Shown piece after piece: positions 17,615 through 26,470 of a stretch of 64,000 nucleotides of DNA. Position numbers and translations under genes: made by a program. How positions within the stretch are numbered: position 1 is the stretch's first letter; every line of letters starts with the position of its first letter. This DNA comes from an uncultured Parabacteroides sp. (GTDB lineage Bacteria; Bacteroidota; Bacteroidia; Bacteroidales; Tannerellaceae). The stretch is taken from positions 1 through 64,000 of the forward strand of contig CALUZR010000002.1 in assembly GCA_944325335.1 (NCBI GenBank), read 5' to 3'. The notes beneath the pieces are model-generated. The model had not been told where the DNA came from and made no database searches. It saw nothing but the letters and a program-made list of their open reading frames with translations.

Positions 17615-18498
17615 TCCGCCTTCTTTATTTCAGCCTGACATACCCGCGCCGCTTCTTCATCCGGCAGGCATCGCAGGAGGAAGGAGGGAACGAGCCGCGC
17701 CACCTCGCCCACGCAATGGTGCACGCCGTCGGCCATCCGCCGATCCCAATTCATACAAGAACAAGAGGGACGCAGGGAGGCGTAGGCGGGCAAGAGGGGA
17801 AGGCGCGTGATCTGGTTGACGGGCGCTTGCTCCAGCCGGACGATGGCCTTCAAAGGCGCGCGTTCGTTCTGATAGCAGGGCGTTTTTCCGCTCCAAGGGG
17901 AACCATAGACCCAGGCCTCTCCTTTCCGTAGGCGCACGACGGGGTTATCATCGTTGAGCAACCAGCTTCCTTCGATGTGTTCCAACCAGAGCCGGGCATG
18001 CGTGCTCTTCCCCGTCCCGCTCTTGCCCAAGAAGAGATACCCTGCTCCCTTCCGTTCGATAACGGACGCATGGACCAAGAGCGTATCGAAGGGCGCCGTA
18101 TTAAATGCATAGAGGAGCATCAGGCTATTGCTCAGGGCAAACGAGAGGGAACAGCCGAAGAGGTGCAAGTGCCCCCGGCGGTAATCCTCCGAGGTGAAAA
18201 GCAGGCATTCGGGGTGTTCCCTTCGGTTGGAGAATCCAAATACATAGGAGGTCTCCCGCCGGTAAAGCCACAAATAGGGCGCTTCGTCGTGGAAGCATTG
18301 CCAGAGGTCGCCGGTATCCGAAAGATGGAACGCCTTTCCATCCATCACCTCGAGTTCAAACAAAGGAGCCTCCTCCGCTTCGTCGGCGAAAGGCTCATAG
18401 GGCACGAGGGCCTCCCCCGTGTCCATTCCGCTGGGGAACACGACCGCGAACGTATGTCCCGCCACGGTATATATCTTTCTTTGCATGTTGTTTTCCAT
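17584..18498 (-). CDS. HPr-kinase/phosphorylase-like protein
   Basis: About 304 aa from the ATG at 18498 (MENNMQRKIYTVAGH). A longer frame from 18555 would translate through a terminator-like hairpin and is rejected. The N-terminal half (FVVFP-type strands, FELEVMDGKAF, WLYRRETSYVFGFS) is that of HPr-kinase-related proteins. The kinase core follows, with VHASVIERKGAGYLFLGKSG and Walker A GKSGTGKSTHARLW, then LLNDDNPVVR and GSPWSGK. In paeninodin-type lasso clusters such proteins phosphorylate the peptide's C-terminal serine. No HPr/PTS genes are nearby, so a peptide or sugar substrate is more likely than HPr. It heads the cassette reading into the peptidase gene 112 bp downstream. Confidence 0.82.
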   Translation of the reverse strand: MENNMQRKIYTVAGHTFAVVFPSGMDTGEALVPYEPFADEAEEAPLFELEVMDGKAFHLSDTGDLWQCFHDEAPYLWLYRRETSYVFGFSNRREHPECLLFTSEDYRRGHLHLFGCSLSFALSNSLMLLYAFNTAPFDTLLVHASVIERKGAGYLFLGKSGTGKSTHARLWLEHIEGSWLLNDDNPVVRLRKGEAWVYGSPWSGKTPCYQNERAPLKAIVRLEQAPVNQITRLPLLPAYASLRPSCSCMNWDRRMADGVHHCVGEVARLVPSFLLRCLPDEEAARVCQAEIKKADSRHYQAVEV

Positions 18499-18508
18499 AA
18501 CTTTGCTG

Positions 18509-18543
18509 AAAAGGGGCTGCGCAGACCGCTGTCCGGCAGCCCC
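18509..18543 (-). terminator. Intrinsic terminator-like hairpin between the fimbrillin and kinase genes
   Basis: On the minus strand GGGGCTGC pairs with GCAGCCCC around a 15-base loop (arms 18536-18543 and 18513-18520), followed by TTTT. It would end most transcripts coming from the lipoprotein gene just before the kinase start codon, so the kinase cassette may need read-through or its own promoter. Confidence 0.65.
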
Positions 18544-18685
18544 CCATCCATTCACTAATAAAACATATTGGACAAGCTCCGGCAGTTAATGAGCTTCACA
18601 GCCCTTCGCCGCCCTCAGCGCCTGTTTCAATTTCTTTTCAGTCTGATTTATGATTGATATATGAAAGTGGTATGAAAACCTTTTA

Positions 18686-20782
18686 TTAAAGTTGTTGTGG
18701 TATGGTAGCTTTGACGGGGAAGTTTTCCGCATCAGTACCTGTATTGGTCGAATACTGATAACCGGTACCATATTCATACTGGTAATTGTTTTCAACTGCT
18801 TTCAAGGCATTGTTCATGGTTGCCGTTACTTGACTGATTGCAGATACTGAATTACAATTTTGTACCGTTGCATTCTCATTTCCACTACCAAATATAGTAT
18901 TGCCTTCTACCCAATAACATGCACTAAAAGTTGGAACTGTCACATCACTTGCATTATTAAGATTTCTCTTCACTTTATAAATCAAAGCTGCAGCAGTAGC
19001 TCCTTGAGCATAGCATCCATACATATCACCATAGCTTTCACCTACAAGGGCTCCACTATAATCACCTGTTACCGTTCCACTAAATGCACATCCTATCATT
19101 GTACCGTTGTTTGCACCAGCGATACCTCCAGCGTAACGAGCATCATAAAGATCTTCATCACTTTCGCCATATACTTCTGCTTTTGCAGTACAAGCAACCA
19201 ATTCACCTGTGTTATTAGTTCCTACAATACCTCCCACACGGGCTTCTGTTTGTGTATTATCGTACATGATTTTAGTCGAGTTTAAAACATGACTATTTTC
19301 GATTACACCTTCAGCATTACCAATAATGCCACCTACAAACATTCGTCCGGTCAATTGACCTCCCGAAACTGTACAATTAGAGACAGCATCACCACGGCCA
19401 TAGCTGCGGCCAACAATACCGCCCACATTTTCACCACCATTGATAGTAGGATTAACCACATGACAGTTTTTAATAGAACCTCCTGTATGATTATTGGTTT
19501 GTTCATGATTTAATAAACCAACGATCGTTCCCACAAATCCATCATCTGTTGCGTCATCTGATTTTCCTGCATAAGAAGATGTAATTGTAGGATTCGTAAA
19601 ATTCAAATTTTCAATAGAACCTTCTGCGCCTAATGCACCAATAAAACCAGCATATCTTCCATCTGTAGATACCGTTAAACCGGAAATAGTGTTTCCTCCT
19701 CCAATGATTCTACCCACATAAGGATCATCTTCTGTTCCTATAATTGGCCATGTGCCATAAGATTCAGCATCAAAATCAAAGCTTGCAGTTATATAACATC
19801 CTAAATCCAAATTGTTCTTAGCTAAATTTGCCCATTCATAAAGACAAGCACAGCTATTCACAATGAATAATCCATCATCTGTATATAATCCGCACTCATC
19901 TTCACCTTTGGTCAACAGATCAGCATCCATCGATACAGTATAAACTTCATTACGGATGAAATCATGTGCGTCAAATACCTGTTCATATAGGCCATCCTCA
20001 CACACAAAAGTCAAAGTGAAGCCTTCTGTCATGTTAGTTGGAGCTAATACAAAATAATAAGACAAACCAGGCATTACATAATCACCTTCATTGATTCGTT
20101 CCAAATAAATCGTTTCTGCAGCATTATCATTAGGTATTACTACTGCCGACGGATTTGAAGGAATAACCTCAATCTCTACATCACCAGCTATTTTTTCATT
20201 ATTATTACCATGTAAACGTATTGAGTTAATTTGTTCACCCTGATAATCACTTGGAATCATAACTCTTAAATAAGCTGCTGAATTTATAAAAGCCAAGTCC
20301 TGTCCACTATCATTTTCCGATCGTGAAACAGATAGATTCATACCAGATGCATAGCTATGAGGCTCTAAATATTGATGCGAATAAAGAACTGTTGTAAACG
20401 TCCGATCACTAAGCGATGCAGACGAATTATATGGATAAAGTGCATAATAATATTTTTCTGGTGTATGAGATACAGTACCTTTATAATTGGTTACAACACC
20501 TCCATCTTTCGTTATAAATGGATAATTATATTCAGTACCTTCGCCTGCAAATACACTGATTCTATCATTAGCAATCCAAAGCACACTCTTTCCTTCACGA
20601 ACTAATGAACGAGTACTTGTATTTCCTGTCAATACCATTTCATCGCCCGTAGCAGAAAAAGTCAATTCCATAGGAGAATCTAAATCTCCACCTTGTTGAT
20701 TTCGAACAACTACCTCGTCCGAACAAGAGGTAGCCCCTATCAAAAGGGCTACACTCAATGAAACAAACAATTTACTTTTCAT
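18686..20782 (-). CDS. Fimbrillin-like lipoprotein with GLUG-like repeats
   Basis: 698 aa from the ATG at 20782 (an ATG three codons earlier is possible). It has a lipoprotein signal (VSLSVALLIGATSCSDE). Residues about 30-300 resemble the fimbrillin/Mfa-like N-terminal fold (LTFSATGDE, KYYYALYPYN, then YVMPGLSYYFVLAP). Residues about 330-600 hold GLUG-like repeats, each with a GGIVG or GGIIG core (VGGIVGRSYG, VGGIIGNAEG, VGGIVGTNNTGE, AGGIAGANNGTM). This combination fits a surface or pilus-tip adhesin. It is 21 bp downstream of the small peptide gene and probably co-transcribed with it. Confidence 0.8.
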   Translation of the reverse strand: MKSKLFVSLSVALLIGATSCSDEVVVRNQQGGDLDSPMELTFSATGDEMVLTGNTSTRSLVREGKSVLWIANDRISVFAGEGTEYNYPFITKDGGVVTNYKGTVSHTPEKYYYALYPYNSSASLSDRTFTTVLYSHQYLEPHSYASGMNLSVSRSENDSGQDLAFINSAAYLRVMIPSDYQGEQINSIRLHGNNNEKIAGDVEIEVIPSNPSAVVIPNDNAAETIYLERINEGDYVMPGLSYYFVLAPTNMTEGFTLTFVCEDGLYEQVFDAHDFIRNEVYTVSMDADLLTKGEDECGLYTDDGLFIVNSCACLYEWANLAKNNLDLGCYITASFDFDAESYGTWPIIGTEDDPYVGRIIGGGNTISGLTVSTDGRYAGFIGALGAEGSIENLNFTNPTITSSYAGKSDDATDDGFVGTIVGLLNHEQTNNHTGGSIKNCHVVNPTINGGENVGGIVGRSYGRGDAVSNCTVSGGQLTGRMFVGGIIGNAEGVIENSHVLNSTKIMYDNTQTEARVGGIVGTNNTGELVACTAKAEVYGESDEDLYDARYAGGIAGANNGTMIGCAFSGTVTGDYSGALVGESYGDMYGCYAQGATAAALIYKVKRNLNNASDVTVPTFSACYWVEGNTIFGSGNENATVQNCNSVSAISQVTATMNNALKAVENNYQYEYGTGYQYSTNTGTDAENFPVKATIPQQL

Positions 20783-20803
20783 ACATTTCATCTTTTTAAT
20801 TGT

Positions 20804-20968
20804 TTAATCATGCCATTCATCTTCTCCTGGCCAAGGATCTTCATCTCCCCCAGGTTCAACACTACTTTGTAAAATTGCCCCTTCCATCCGGAGTTCCATC
20901 ACATCGCAAGCCGGAGCCTCATAGGCTTCCGCTGCGTTCATTCCTGTTTTTAAGACTTCTTTTTCCAT
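20804..20968 (-). CDS. Small 54-aa peptide, candidate RRE-recognised precursor
   Basis: ATG at 20968, stop at 20804. The N-terminal half contains NAAEAYEAPACDVMELRMEG, with a YxxP element followed by hydrophobic residues and GAIL. The second half is acidic and rich in Gly, Pro and Trp (DEDPWPGEDEWHD). There is no signal peptide and no membrane helix. YxxP is the anchor that PqqD/B1-type domains bind in lasso leaders, and a PqqD-like protein is encoded 4 kb downstream on the same strand. Short proteins with a similar YxAP start also occur in Bacteroidetes next to surface lipoproteins without a known role, so a non-RiPP function remains possible. Confidence 0.65.
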   Translation of the reverse strand: MEKEVLKTGMNAAEAYEAPACDVMELRMEGAILQSSVEPGGDEDPWPGEDEWHD

Positions 20969-21005
20969 AAATATTTATTATTAAATTGTTAGTAATGTGC
21001 GGATT

Positions 21006-21782
21006 TTAGTCCGCGTTAATTCGTTCGTTGTAGAGGGTATATCGCCCGTCTCCCGTCCATAGCCGCTGGGTATTGATGAACAACCGTACCAGCGCGTCGT
21101 GTCTTCGTTTGTTGAAGTAAAGGCGTTGTAGGGAGGAGGCGTAGGCTTCCTGCCGATGGAAGTCGGAACCGACATAGCAGTAGGCGCCTGCATCGAGGAG
21201 GCGCGTGGCTTTCATCTGGGGCAGGCGTCCGTAGGTTCCGGCGAGCGACATGAGGTTCAGTTGGAACTGGATGCCGCAGTCGCGCAATCGGTCGTATTGT
21301 TCGTCGTCCATATACATATAGCGTTCGGGGTGCGCGAGGATGAGCTCGTACCCGTCGGTTTGCAAATCGTAGAGAATGCCCTCCAGGTCCATGGGCGGCG
21401 CCATGTAGGAGGTTTCGACGAGGAGATGCCGCTCGTCGAGGGTCAGGAGCCCTTCCTTCCGCTGGCGGGCGAATCCATTATCCAGCATGTACTCTGCCGC
21501 GAGGCGAAAGTGCATCGGACCCGAGATACGCGCTTGCCATTCGTCGAACCGCTCGCGGAGGGAGGCGGCCGTATTGCCCAGCTCTTCCATCACATGCGGG
21601 GTGAGGTAGACACGCCGTGTGCCGAGGGCATAGAGCCAATCGACCGCCCGCTGCGCCTCGTCCCACGTCTGTATCCCATCATCCACCCCCGGAAGCAGGT
21701 GGGCGTGCAAGTCGGTCATGCCCAAGAGCAGGTCCGACTTCAAGATATTTGTTTTCCAGCTTATGCCAAACATGCTATTCAT
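21006..21782 (-). CDS. CpsB/YwqE-type protein-tyrosine phosphatase (PHP family)
   Basis: 258 aa (or 255 from the ATG at 21773). PHP-family metal ligands are visible: TDLHAHLLPGVDDG at about 23-36, LTPHVMEE near residue 60, LVETSYM near 125, ILAHPERYMYM near 150 and VGSDFHRQE near 210. These enzymes remove phosphate from the tyrosine tail of the Wzc-type autokinase encoded just upstream, and so control capsule polymerisation and export. It is the last gene of the export core; a four-unit repeat array lies between it and Wzc. Confidence 0.9.
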   Translation of the reverse strand: MNSMFGISWKTNILKSDLLLGMTDLHAHLLPGVDDGIQTWDEAQRAVDWLYALGTRRVYLTPHVMEELGNTAASLRERFDEWQARISGPMHFRLAAEYMLDNGFARQRKEGLLTLDERHLLVETSYMAPPMDLEGILYDLQTDGYELILAHPERYMYMDDEQYDRLRDCGIQFQLNLMSLAGTYGRLPQMKATRLLDAGAYCYVGSDFHRQEAYASSLQRLYFNKRRHDALVRLFINTQRLWTGDGRYTLYNERINAD

Positions 21783-21811
21783 GCGTTGTCCTCTTCCCTA
21801 TCGAGGCTTTC

Positions 21812-21899
21812 TATCTTGGTCAAGATATGGATGTATCTTGTACAAGATAGATAGGTATTCTGTACAGCATATACAGCTATTCTGTACAAGATATGAAGC
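21812..21899. repeat. Four-unit 22-bp tandem array with outer inverted repeats
   Basis: Units start at 21812, 21834, 21856 and 21878, each opening TATC or TATT. Unit 2 carries the perfect palindrome TATCTTGTACAAGATA. Outer inverted repeats TATCGAGGCTT (21799-21809) and AAGCCTCGATA (21896-21906) bracket the array. It lies between the Wzc stop and the CpsB-like start. Confidence 0.9.
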
Positions 21900-21924
21900 C
21901 TCGATAAGCCGGAGGGATGAGCCT

Positions 21925-24312
21925 TTACTTCCCTTTCGAGCTACCGTATCCATACCCGTAGCCATAGCCATAGCCGTATCCATAACCGTACCCGTAGCCG
22001 ATGCGCTTATGCTCTACGAAATTGAGCACGACGGCGAGGTTCTTGAACGGGCCCGTGCGGTAGAGGTGCTCGAGGTCGGGGAGCTGCCTCCGGTCCAATA
22101 CACCGGCGCGTACGACGCAGATGGTCAGGTCCGCTACCCGTCCCACGATGGAGGCATCCGCCACCATGCCATACGGTACGTTGTCGAGGATGATGTAATC
22201 GTACACCTCGCGAAGCTCTTGTATCAGCTCTTCGAGGCGATTACTCAAGAGGAGTTCCGAAGGATTGGGCGGTACGGGACCGGCATTGATCACATCCAAG
22301 CCCTCCATCAATCCATCCTTTACGATCACCTCATCCAAGGTAGCTTTGCCCGAAAGGTAGTTCGTGATGCCCACGGCATGGTTGCCCGTATGTCCGCTGA
22401 GCGTCCCCTTGCGGATATCGAGGTCGAGGAGGACGACTCGCTTGTGCATCAACACGAGGCTGGCGGCGAGGTTCGAGGAGATGTAAGTCTTGCCTGCCCC
22501 TTCGTTCAGCGAGGTGAACATGATCACCTTCATGTCTTGGGCATTGACCCGCATGAAGTCCATATTCGTACGCAGGATGCGGAATGCTTCCGAGACGGAA
22601 TCGCGGCTGCCACTGCGTACCACCAGTTTGCCCTTCTCCTCTTTCCCCTTCCGTACCTGGGCCGGTACTTCGCCCAAGAAAGGAATCGAAGTGGCGTTCT
22701 GGATATCCTTGCGGGTACGCACCTTTGTATCCAGCGACCAGAGCAACCACATGATGCCGGCCGGTATCGCACAGCCTAAGACAAAGGCGGCGAGGAGGAT
22801 CATGGAAGATTTGGGCGAGACGGGGGCGTTGCTGCCCGTAGCCGAGTCGAGGACGCGCATGTTGCTCTCCGTGATGGCTTGGCTCAGGGCGTTCTCTTCG
22901 CGCTTGTTCAAGAGGTAGAGATAGAGCTCCTCCTTGATTTTCTGCTGGCGCTCTACGGAGAGGACATACTTCTGCTGGCTGGGGACGGCGGAGATGCGGC
23001 GCGTCACCTGGGCTTCCTGCGCCCGTACATTCTGTATATTGATGTTCAACCCTACAATCAGGTTGTCTACCGAGCGGATGATGGTCTGCTTCATCGCATT
23101 GAGGGAGTTGTTCAGGTCCATCACCACCGGGTTCTTATTGCTGCTGTTGGCGATGAGCTTGTCGCGCTTCAAGAGTTGGGTGTTGTATTCGGCGATTTGC
23201 TGTTCGATGTTTACATCCGAAAGCGTATTAGCGGGCAAGAGGTCGGATGCCTTCTTGGGGTCTGCCAAGTAATCGCGGATATACTTCGCCATGGCCAACT
23301 GGTTCTCCAGCGAAAGCCCCTCCTGGCGGTACTGGCTCGTGTTCTGGAGGTACATACCCGTCTCGGAGCGGATATCGGTCAGCTGGTTCTCGCGTTTGAA
23401 GGTCTCGATGTTCGCATCCACATCGCCCAGCTCCTGCTCGATGATGACGAGGCGGTCGGCGATGAAGTCGGAAGTGCTGATCGTTACTTTGTTTTTATCG
23501 TCGATGGCCGCTTCGTTGTAGACGGCAATCAAGGTGTTCAACACATCTTCCGCCCGCGAGATAGAGACATCCGAGAGGCTCAGGTTAATGATCGTAGCCG
23601 TCTTCGAAGCGACGGTCGATTGCAACCGGTTCAGGTATCCACGTGCCACGGCCCGCAGGTTCGACTTGCGTACCTGTATCGGCTTGTGGTAGCACAAATC
23701 GGTATAATAGAGGCTGGGGGCGATTACCACGCGTCCGATGGGTGTCTGCACCGTATCGTTCAATGCCACGCGCTGCGTCTTTTCAATCTCGATGGCTTTC
23801 CCTTCCGCGTTGCGCGTGACAAACTTGGAGAGCATCACCTCCTTGTCTGACACCGGCGTGACGCTCAGCGCAAAGCTCTGCGTCTCTTCCGCATCCGGGA
23901 AAGTTAGTACCACGGGCGATTCGCGATACAGCTCGACCGTACGCAGCCCCTGCTCCACCGTATAGCTCACATCCAAGTGCAACCGGCGGGCGACGGTCTC
24001 CATCAGCCGGTAGGTCTTGAAGACAATCACCTCGTTGTCTACGTTGCGCTGCAGGGCAAACATGTCGAGGTCGTTGAACCCGTAGGTTGAACGGGCCCGG
24101 CTCCACCGGTTCTCTTCTTTTATCAATACCGAAGCGCTCCGGGTATAGACACGCGGCGCCTGCAAGAGGTAGAGGTACGCCAACCCGACACAGGCAATCA
24201 CCGACAGCACGAACCAATACCAGTTCGCCTTCAGGATCTGCACGAGGTCCCATAGGTTTAGCGTGTTCTCCTGTTCTAATTCATATTCTTTCGGGTTATT
24301 TTCCATATTCAT
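21925..24312 (-). CDS. wzc: Wzc-type polysaccharide co-polymerase and tyrosine autokinase
   Basis: About 795 aa from the ATG at 24312 (a second ATG at 24306 is equally plausible). A Wzz domain with TM1 (NWYWFVLSVIACVGLAYLYL) and a coiled periplasmic region precede TM2 (MILLAAFVLGCAIPAGIMWL) near residue 520. The BY-kinase domain has Walker A SLNEGAGKTYISS, Walker A' VVLLDLDIRKGTLSG and Walker B YDYIILDNVP. The C-terminus is an extreme tyrosine cluster of nine GY dipeptides ending SSKGK, the autophosphorylation tail. It sets chain length and couples polymerisation to export through Wza. Confidence 0.95.
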   Translation of the reverse strand: MNMENNPKEYELEQENTLNLWDLVQILKANWYWFVLSVIACVGLAYLYLLQAPRVYTRSASVLIKEENRWSRARSTYGFNDLDMFALQRNVDNEVIVFKTYRLMETVARRLHLDVSYTVEQGLRTVELYRESPVVLTFPDAEETQSFALSVTPVSDKEVMLSKFVTRNAEGKAIEIEKTQRVALNDTVQTPIGRVVIAPSLYYTDLCYHKPIQVRKSNLRAVARGYLNRLQSTVASKTATIINLSLSDVSISRAEDVLNTLIAVYNEAAIDDKNKVTISTSDFIADRLVIIEQELGDVDANIETFKRENQLTDIRSETGMYLQNTSQYRQEGLSLENQLAMAKYIRDYLADPKKASDLLPANTLSDVNIEQQIAEYNTQLLKRDKLIANSSNKNPVVMDLNNSLNAMKQTIIRSVDNLIVGLNINIQNVRAQEAQVTRRISAVPSQQKYVLSVERQQKIKEELYLYLLNKREENALSQAITESNMRVLDSATGSNAPVSPKSSMILLAAFVLGCAIPAGIMWLLWSLDTKVRTRKDIQNATSIPFLGEVPAQVRKGKEEKGKLVVRSGSRDSVSEAFRILRTNMDFMRVNAQDMKVIMFTSLNEGAGKTYISSNLAASLVLMHKRVVLLDLDIRKGTLSGHTGNHAVGITNYLSGKATLDEVIVKDGLMEGLDVINAGPVPPNPSELLLSNRLEELIQELREVYDYIILDNVPYGMVADASIVGRVADLTICVVRAGVLDRRQLPDLEHLYRTGPFKNLAVVLNFVEHKRIGYGYGYGYGYGYGYGYGYGSSKGK

Positions 24313-24337
24313 CAATCATAAATCAATTTACTTCTTC

Positions 24338-25135
24338 TTACTTATTCAACACCACCGTAACAATCACCGATGCAATCGAGGCCAATACCGAGAAGGCGGA
24401 GAGCCATACGCTCATCGAATTGTTCTGGTTGATGCCGCTGAGCTGTGCTTTCGTACGGTTCGGTTCCACATAGACGATGTCATTCTGTTGCAAATAATAA
24501 CAGGGGGAAGAGAAGATATCCGACGAACGGAGGTCGTGGAAGAGGACCGTCCGCTGCCCGTCTTTCTCGCGAATCACCGCCACGCGGTCCCGTCGTCCGT
24601 AGATGGTCAGGTCTCCTGCCATACTGAGGGCTTCGAGGAGCGTAATGCGGTCTCCCTCGATCGTAAACGAGCCGGGGCATGCTACTTCACCCATCACCGA
24701 CACCTTGTAGTTCAGGAACTGCACCGTCACCACGGGGTCTTTAATCAAATCCTCGTCGATCAGCTTTTGCTTGATCATCTCTTTCAGTTGCAAACGGGTC
24801 AGCCCGGCGACATGCAATTTACCCAAGACGGGGAAATCGATATCACCGTTCACATCCACCAGATAGCCCAACACCTTCTGCTGCGCCGTGTTCTGGTAGC
24901 CCACTTGGTAGGTGACCATAGGCATGTTGAAAGGCAAGGCCAGTTCCGGGTCTTTGCTGTTCACCATGATGGCGAGCAGGTCGTCTTCGTGGATATAAAC
25001 CTCGAAACGCTGCTCTATCTCCGACTGCTTCAAAGGCACCACATCCTGCAAATACACCACATCCTTCGGTGATTTGCAAGCGAACAGGGAGAGCAAGCAT
25101 AAGAAAGAGATAATAGAATATAGGATATGTTTCAT
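24338..25135 (-). CDS. wza: Wza-type polysaccharide export lipoprotein
   Basis: 265 aa from the ATG at 25135 (MKHILYSIISFLCLLSLFAC), which gives a good lipoprotein signal; an ATG eight codons earlier adds nothing signal-like. It has a Poly_export domain (YIHEDDLLAIMVNSKDPELA, VDVNGDIDFPVLGKLHVAGL) followed by an SLBB domain (VSVMGEVACPGSFTIEGDRI), and ends in a hydrophobic C-terminal helix (VWLSAFSVLASIASVIVTVV). It forms the outer-membrane export channel with the Wzc protein encoded 26 bp downstream. Confidence 0.95.
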   Translation of the reverse strand: MKHILYSIISFLCLLSLFACKSPKDVVYLQDVVPLKQSEIEQRFEVYIHEDDLLAIMVNSKDPELALPFNMPMVTYQVGYQNTAQQKVLGYLVDVNGDIDFPVLGKLHVAGLTRLQLKEMIKQKLIDEDLIKDPVVTVQFLNYKVSVMGEVACPGSFTIEGDRITLLEALSMAGDLTIYGRRDRVAVIREKDGQRTVLFHDLRSSDIFSSPCYYLQQNDIVYVEPNRTKAQLSGINQNNSMSVWLSAFSVLASIASVIVTVVLNK

Positions 25136-25246
25136 GAGATATAAATGGGATAAGCGCACGCAGACAGTGCCGGATTCTCGTTTGTTTCCTTTAGGATTCT
25201 CGAGGGAATCCTTCGCGAATCCAGGCTATCTGCGTGCTGGGTTCAA

Positions 25247-26455
25247 TTATTCAGTCACGGTAAAGTTGACAGACTGTTCATAGCCCGTGACGTTATACTT
25301 CGCGTTCACGTCGTAGGTGCGGATCTCCATCCGGTTGGGGAAGATACCGTACTTGTTCACCAATACGTCGCGAACCTTTTCCGCACGATGGCGGGCCAAG
25401 CGGGTATCCGTTCCACCCGTATTACCGACAATGGCGATCTTCGTATCCTTATACCGCATCATGTAACGGGCGATGCGGAAGATATTCACCATCTGGAGCT
25501 CTTCGTTGAACTCGGCCTTCTCCGGATAGAAGACAACCGACGGGATCAAGAGGCTGCCAGCGGCCATGCGTTCTTTCATCACCTGGATGGTATCGCCCGG
25601 GATCGTCTGCTCGCTGCGGATCATCGTGATGGCATTGTTGAGGGCGGCCAACTGGTTTTGCGGGACAAGGCGTACGACTTTGTATCCCTGCTTGCCGATA
25701 CGGTAGCTCAAACCAATGGTTCCACTCAGGATGCCGGCGAACTTATCGCCTTTACCCAACTCGCCAGTGAAGTTCGCGTCCGTAATCTCGCCCCCGATCG
25801 TGAGGTGTGCCCCCAGGCGGTCGGTGATGTTATAGTTTCCTATCAAACCGAGGCGGAAACCCATCTTCACGTTGTCTTCCATACCGTGGTATTTGGCCGC
25901 ACGGAGCATACCGACACCGATGTAGCCTTGTGCCGTCCACTTGCGGTCCAACCGCTTCTGGGACGTAAAGATATTGTAGAGGTCGAAGAGGAAATCGGCA
26001 TTCAGTTCGAAATACTTCATATCTTGCCGGTATCCGTTCTTCGTATCTACGCCTTGTCCTTCCCAATAACGCTGTACGGGGTCGAACTCGTCGGTCCATC
26101 CGTCGTTGTAGGCATAGATGCCCGTCGGTCCGTTGTTCCAACCCTTCAGGCGCGAACCTGCGAAGTTCAAACGCACGGCAAAGTCTGGATGGAACCATTT
26201 ACCCAACGTGACGCTAAAGCCCGGTTTCAGGCGGTCGCCAAACGAAAGCGAAGCATCATCTGCCCCCATGAGCATCCGCCCAGCGAAATCAGCCTCAATA
26301 TAAAAGTTGCTCCAGAAGGGAGCCGTGTAGCGCGTTTTGTAATCCACCTGGATGGTATCCATCTGCACCGTCTGGTCTACCTCCTTTTTTGTCTGGGCCT
26401 GCAACGAAGTCAGTCCGCCCAATACAGCCATGATGGCTATCAGCATTTTTTTCAT
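25247..26455 (-). CDS. OmpA-family outer-membrane protein (second of a pair)
   Basis: 402 aa. The ATG at 26455 (MKKMLIAIMAVLGG) is chosen because an AGGAGG lies nine bases before it, whereas the ATG at 26464 touches that sequence. It has a cleaved signal peptide ending LQAQ, a beta-barrel region at about 45-240 with alternating aromatic strands, and an OmpA-like C-terminal domain (IPSVVFYPEKAEFNEE, then IVGNTGGTDTRLARHRAEKV). The domain anchors to peptidoglycan and lacks the most canonical D..R pattern in places. It follows its paralogue by only a few bases and precedes wza. Confidence 0.88.
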   Translation of the reverse strand: MKKMLIAIMAVLGGLTSLQAQTKKEVDQTVQMDTIQVDYKTRYTAPFWSNFYIEADFAGRMLMGADDASLSFGDRLKPGFSVTLGKWFHPDFAVRLNFAGSRLKGWNNGPTGIYAYNDGWTDEFDPVQRYWEGQGVDTKNGYRQDMKYFELNADFLFDLYNIFTSQKRLDRKWTAQGYIGVGMLRAAKYHGMEDNVKMGFRLGLIGNYNITDRLGAHLTIGGEITDANFTGELGKGDKFAGILSGTIGLSYRIGKQGYKVVRLVPQNQLAALNNAITMIRSEQTIPGDTIQVMKERMAAGSLLIPSVVFYPEKAEFNEELQMVNIFRIARYMMRYKDTKIAIVGNTGGTDTRLARHRAEKVRDVLVNKYGIFPNRMEIRTYDVNAKYNVTGYEQSVNFTVTE

Positions 26456-26470
26456 ACTATACATCCTCCT

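Noticed and set aside
18586..18795. Minus-strand frame ending KQALRAAKGCEAH as an alternative small peptide
   Set aside because: Most of it overlaps the lipoprotein gene in another frame; only the last 33 codons are free and no start or leader element is seen.
22879..23850. Plus-strand open frame of 323 codons opposite wzc
   Set aside because: Antisense shadow of the Wzz/BY-kinase gene; no motif and no upstream promoter box.
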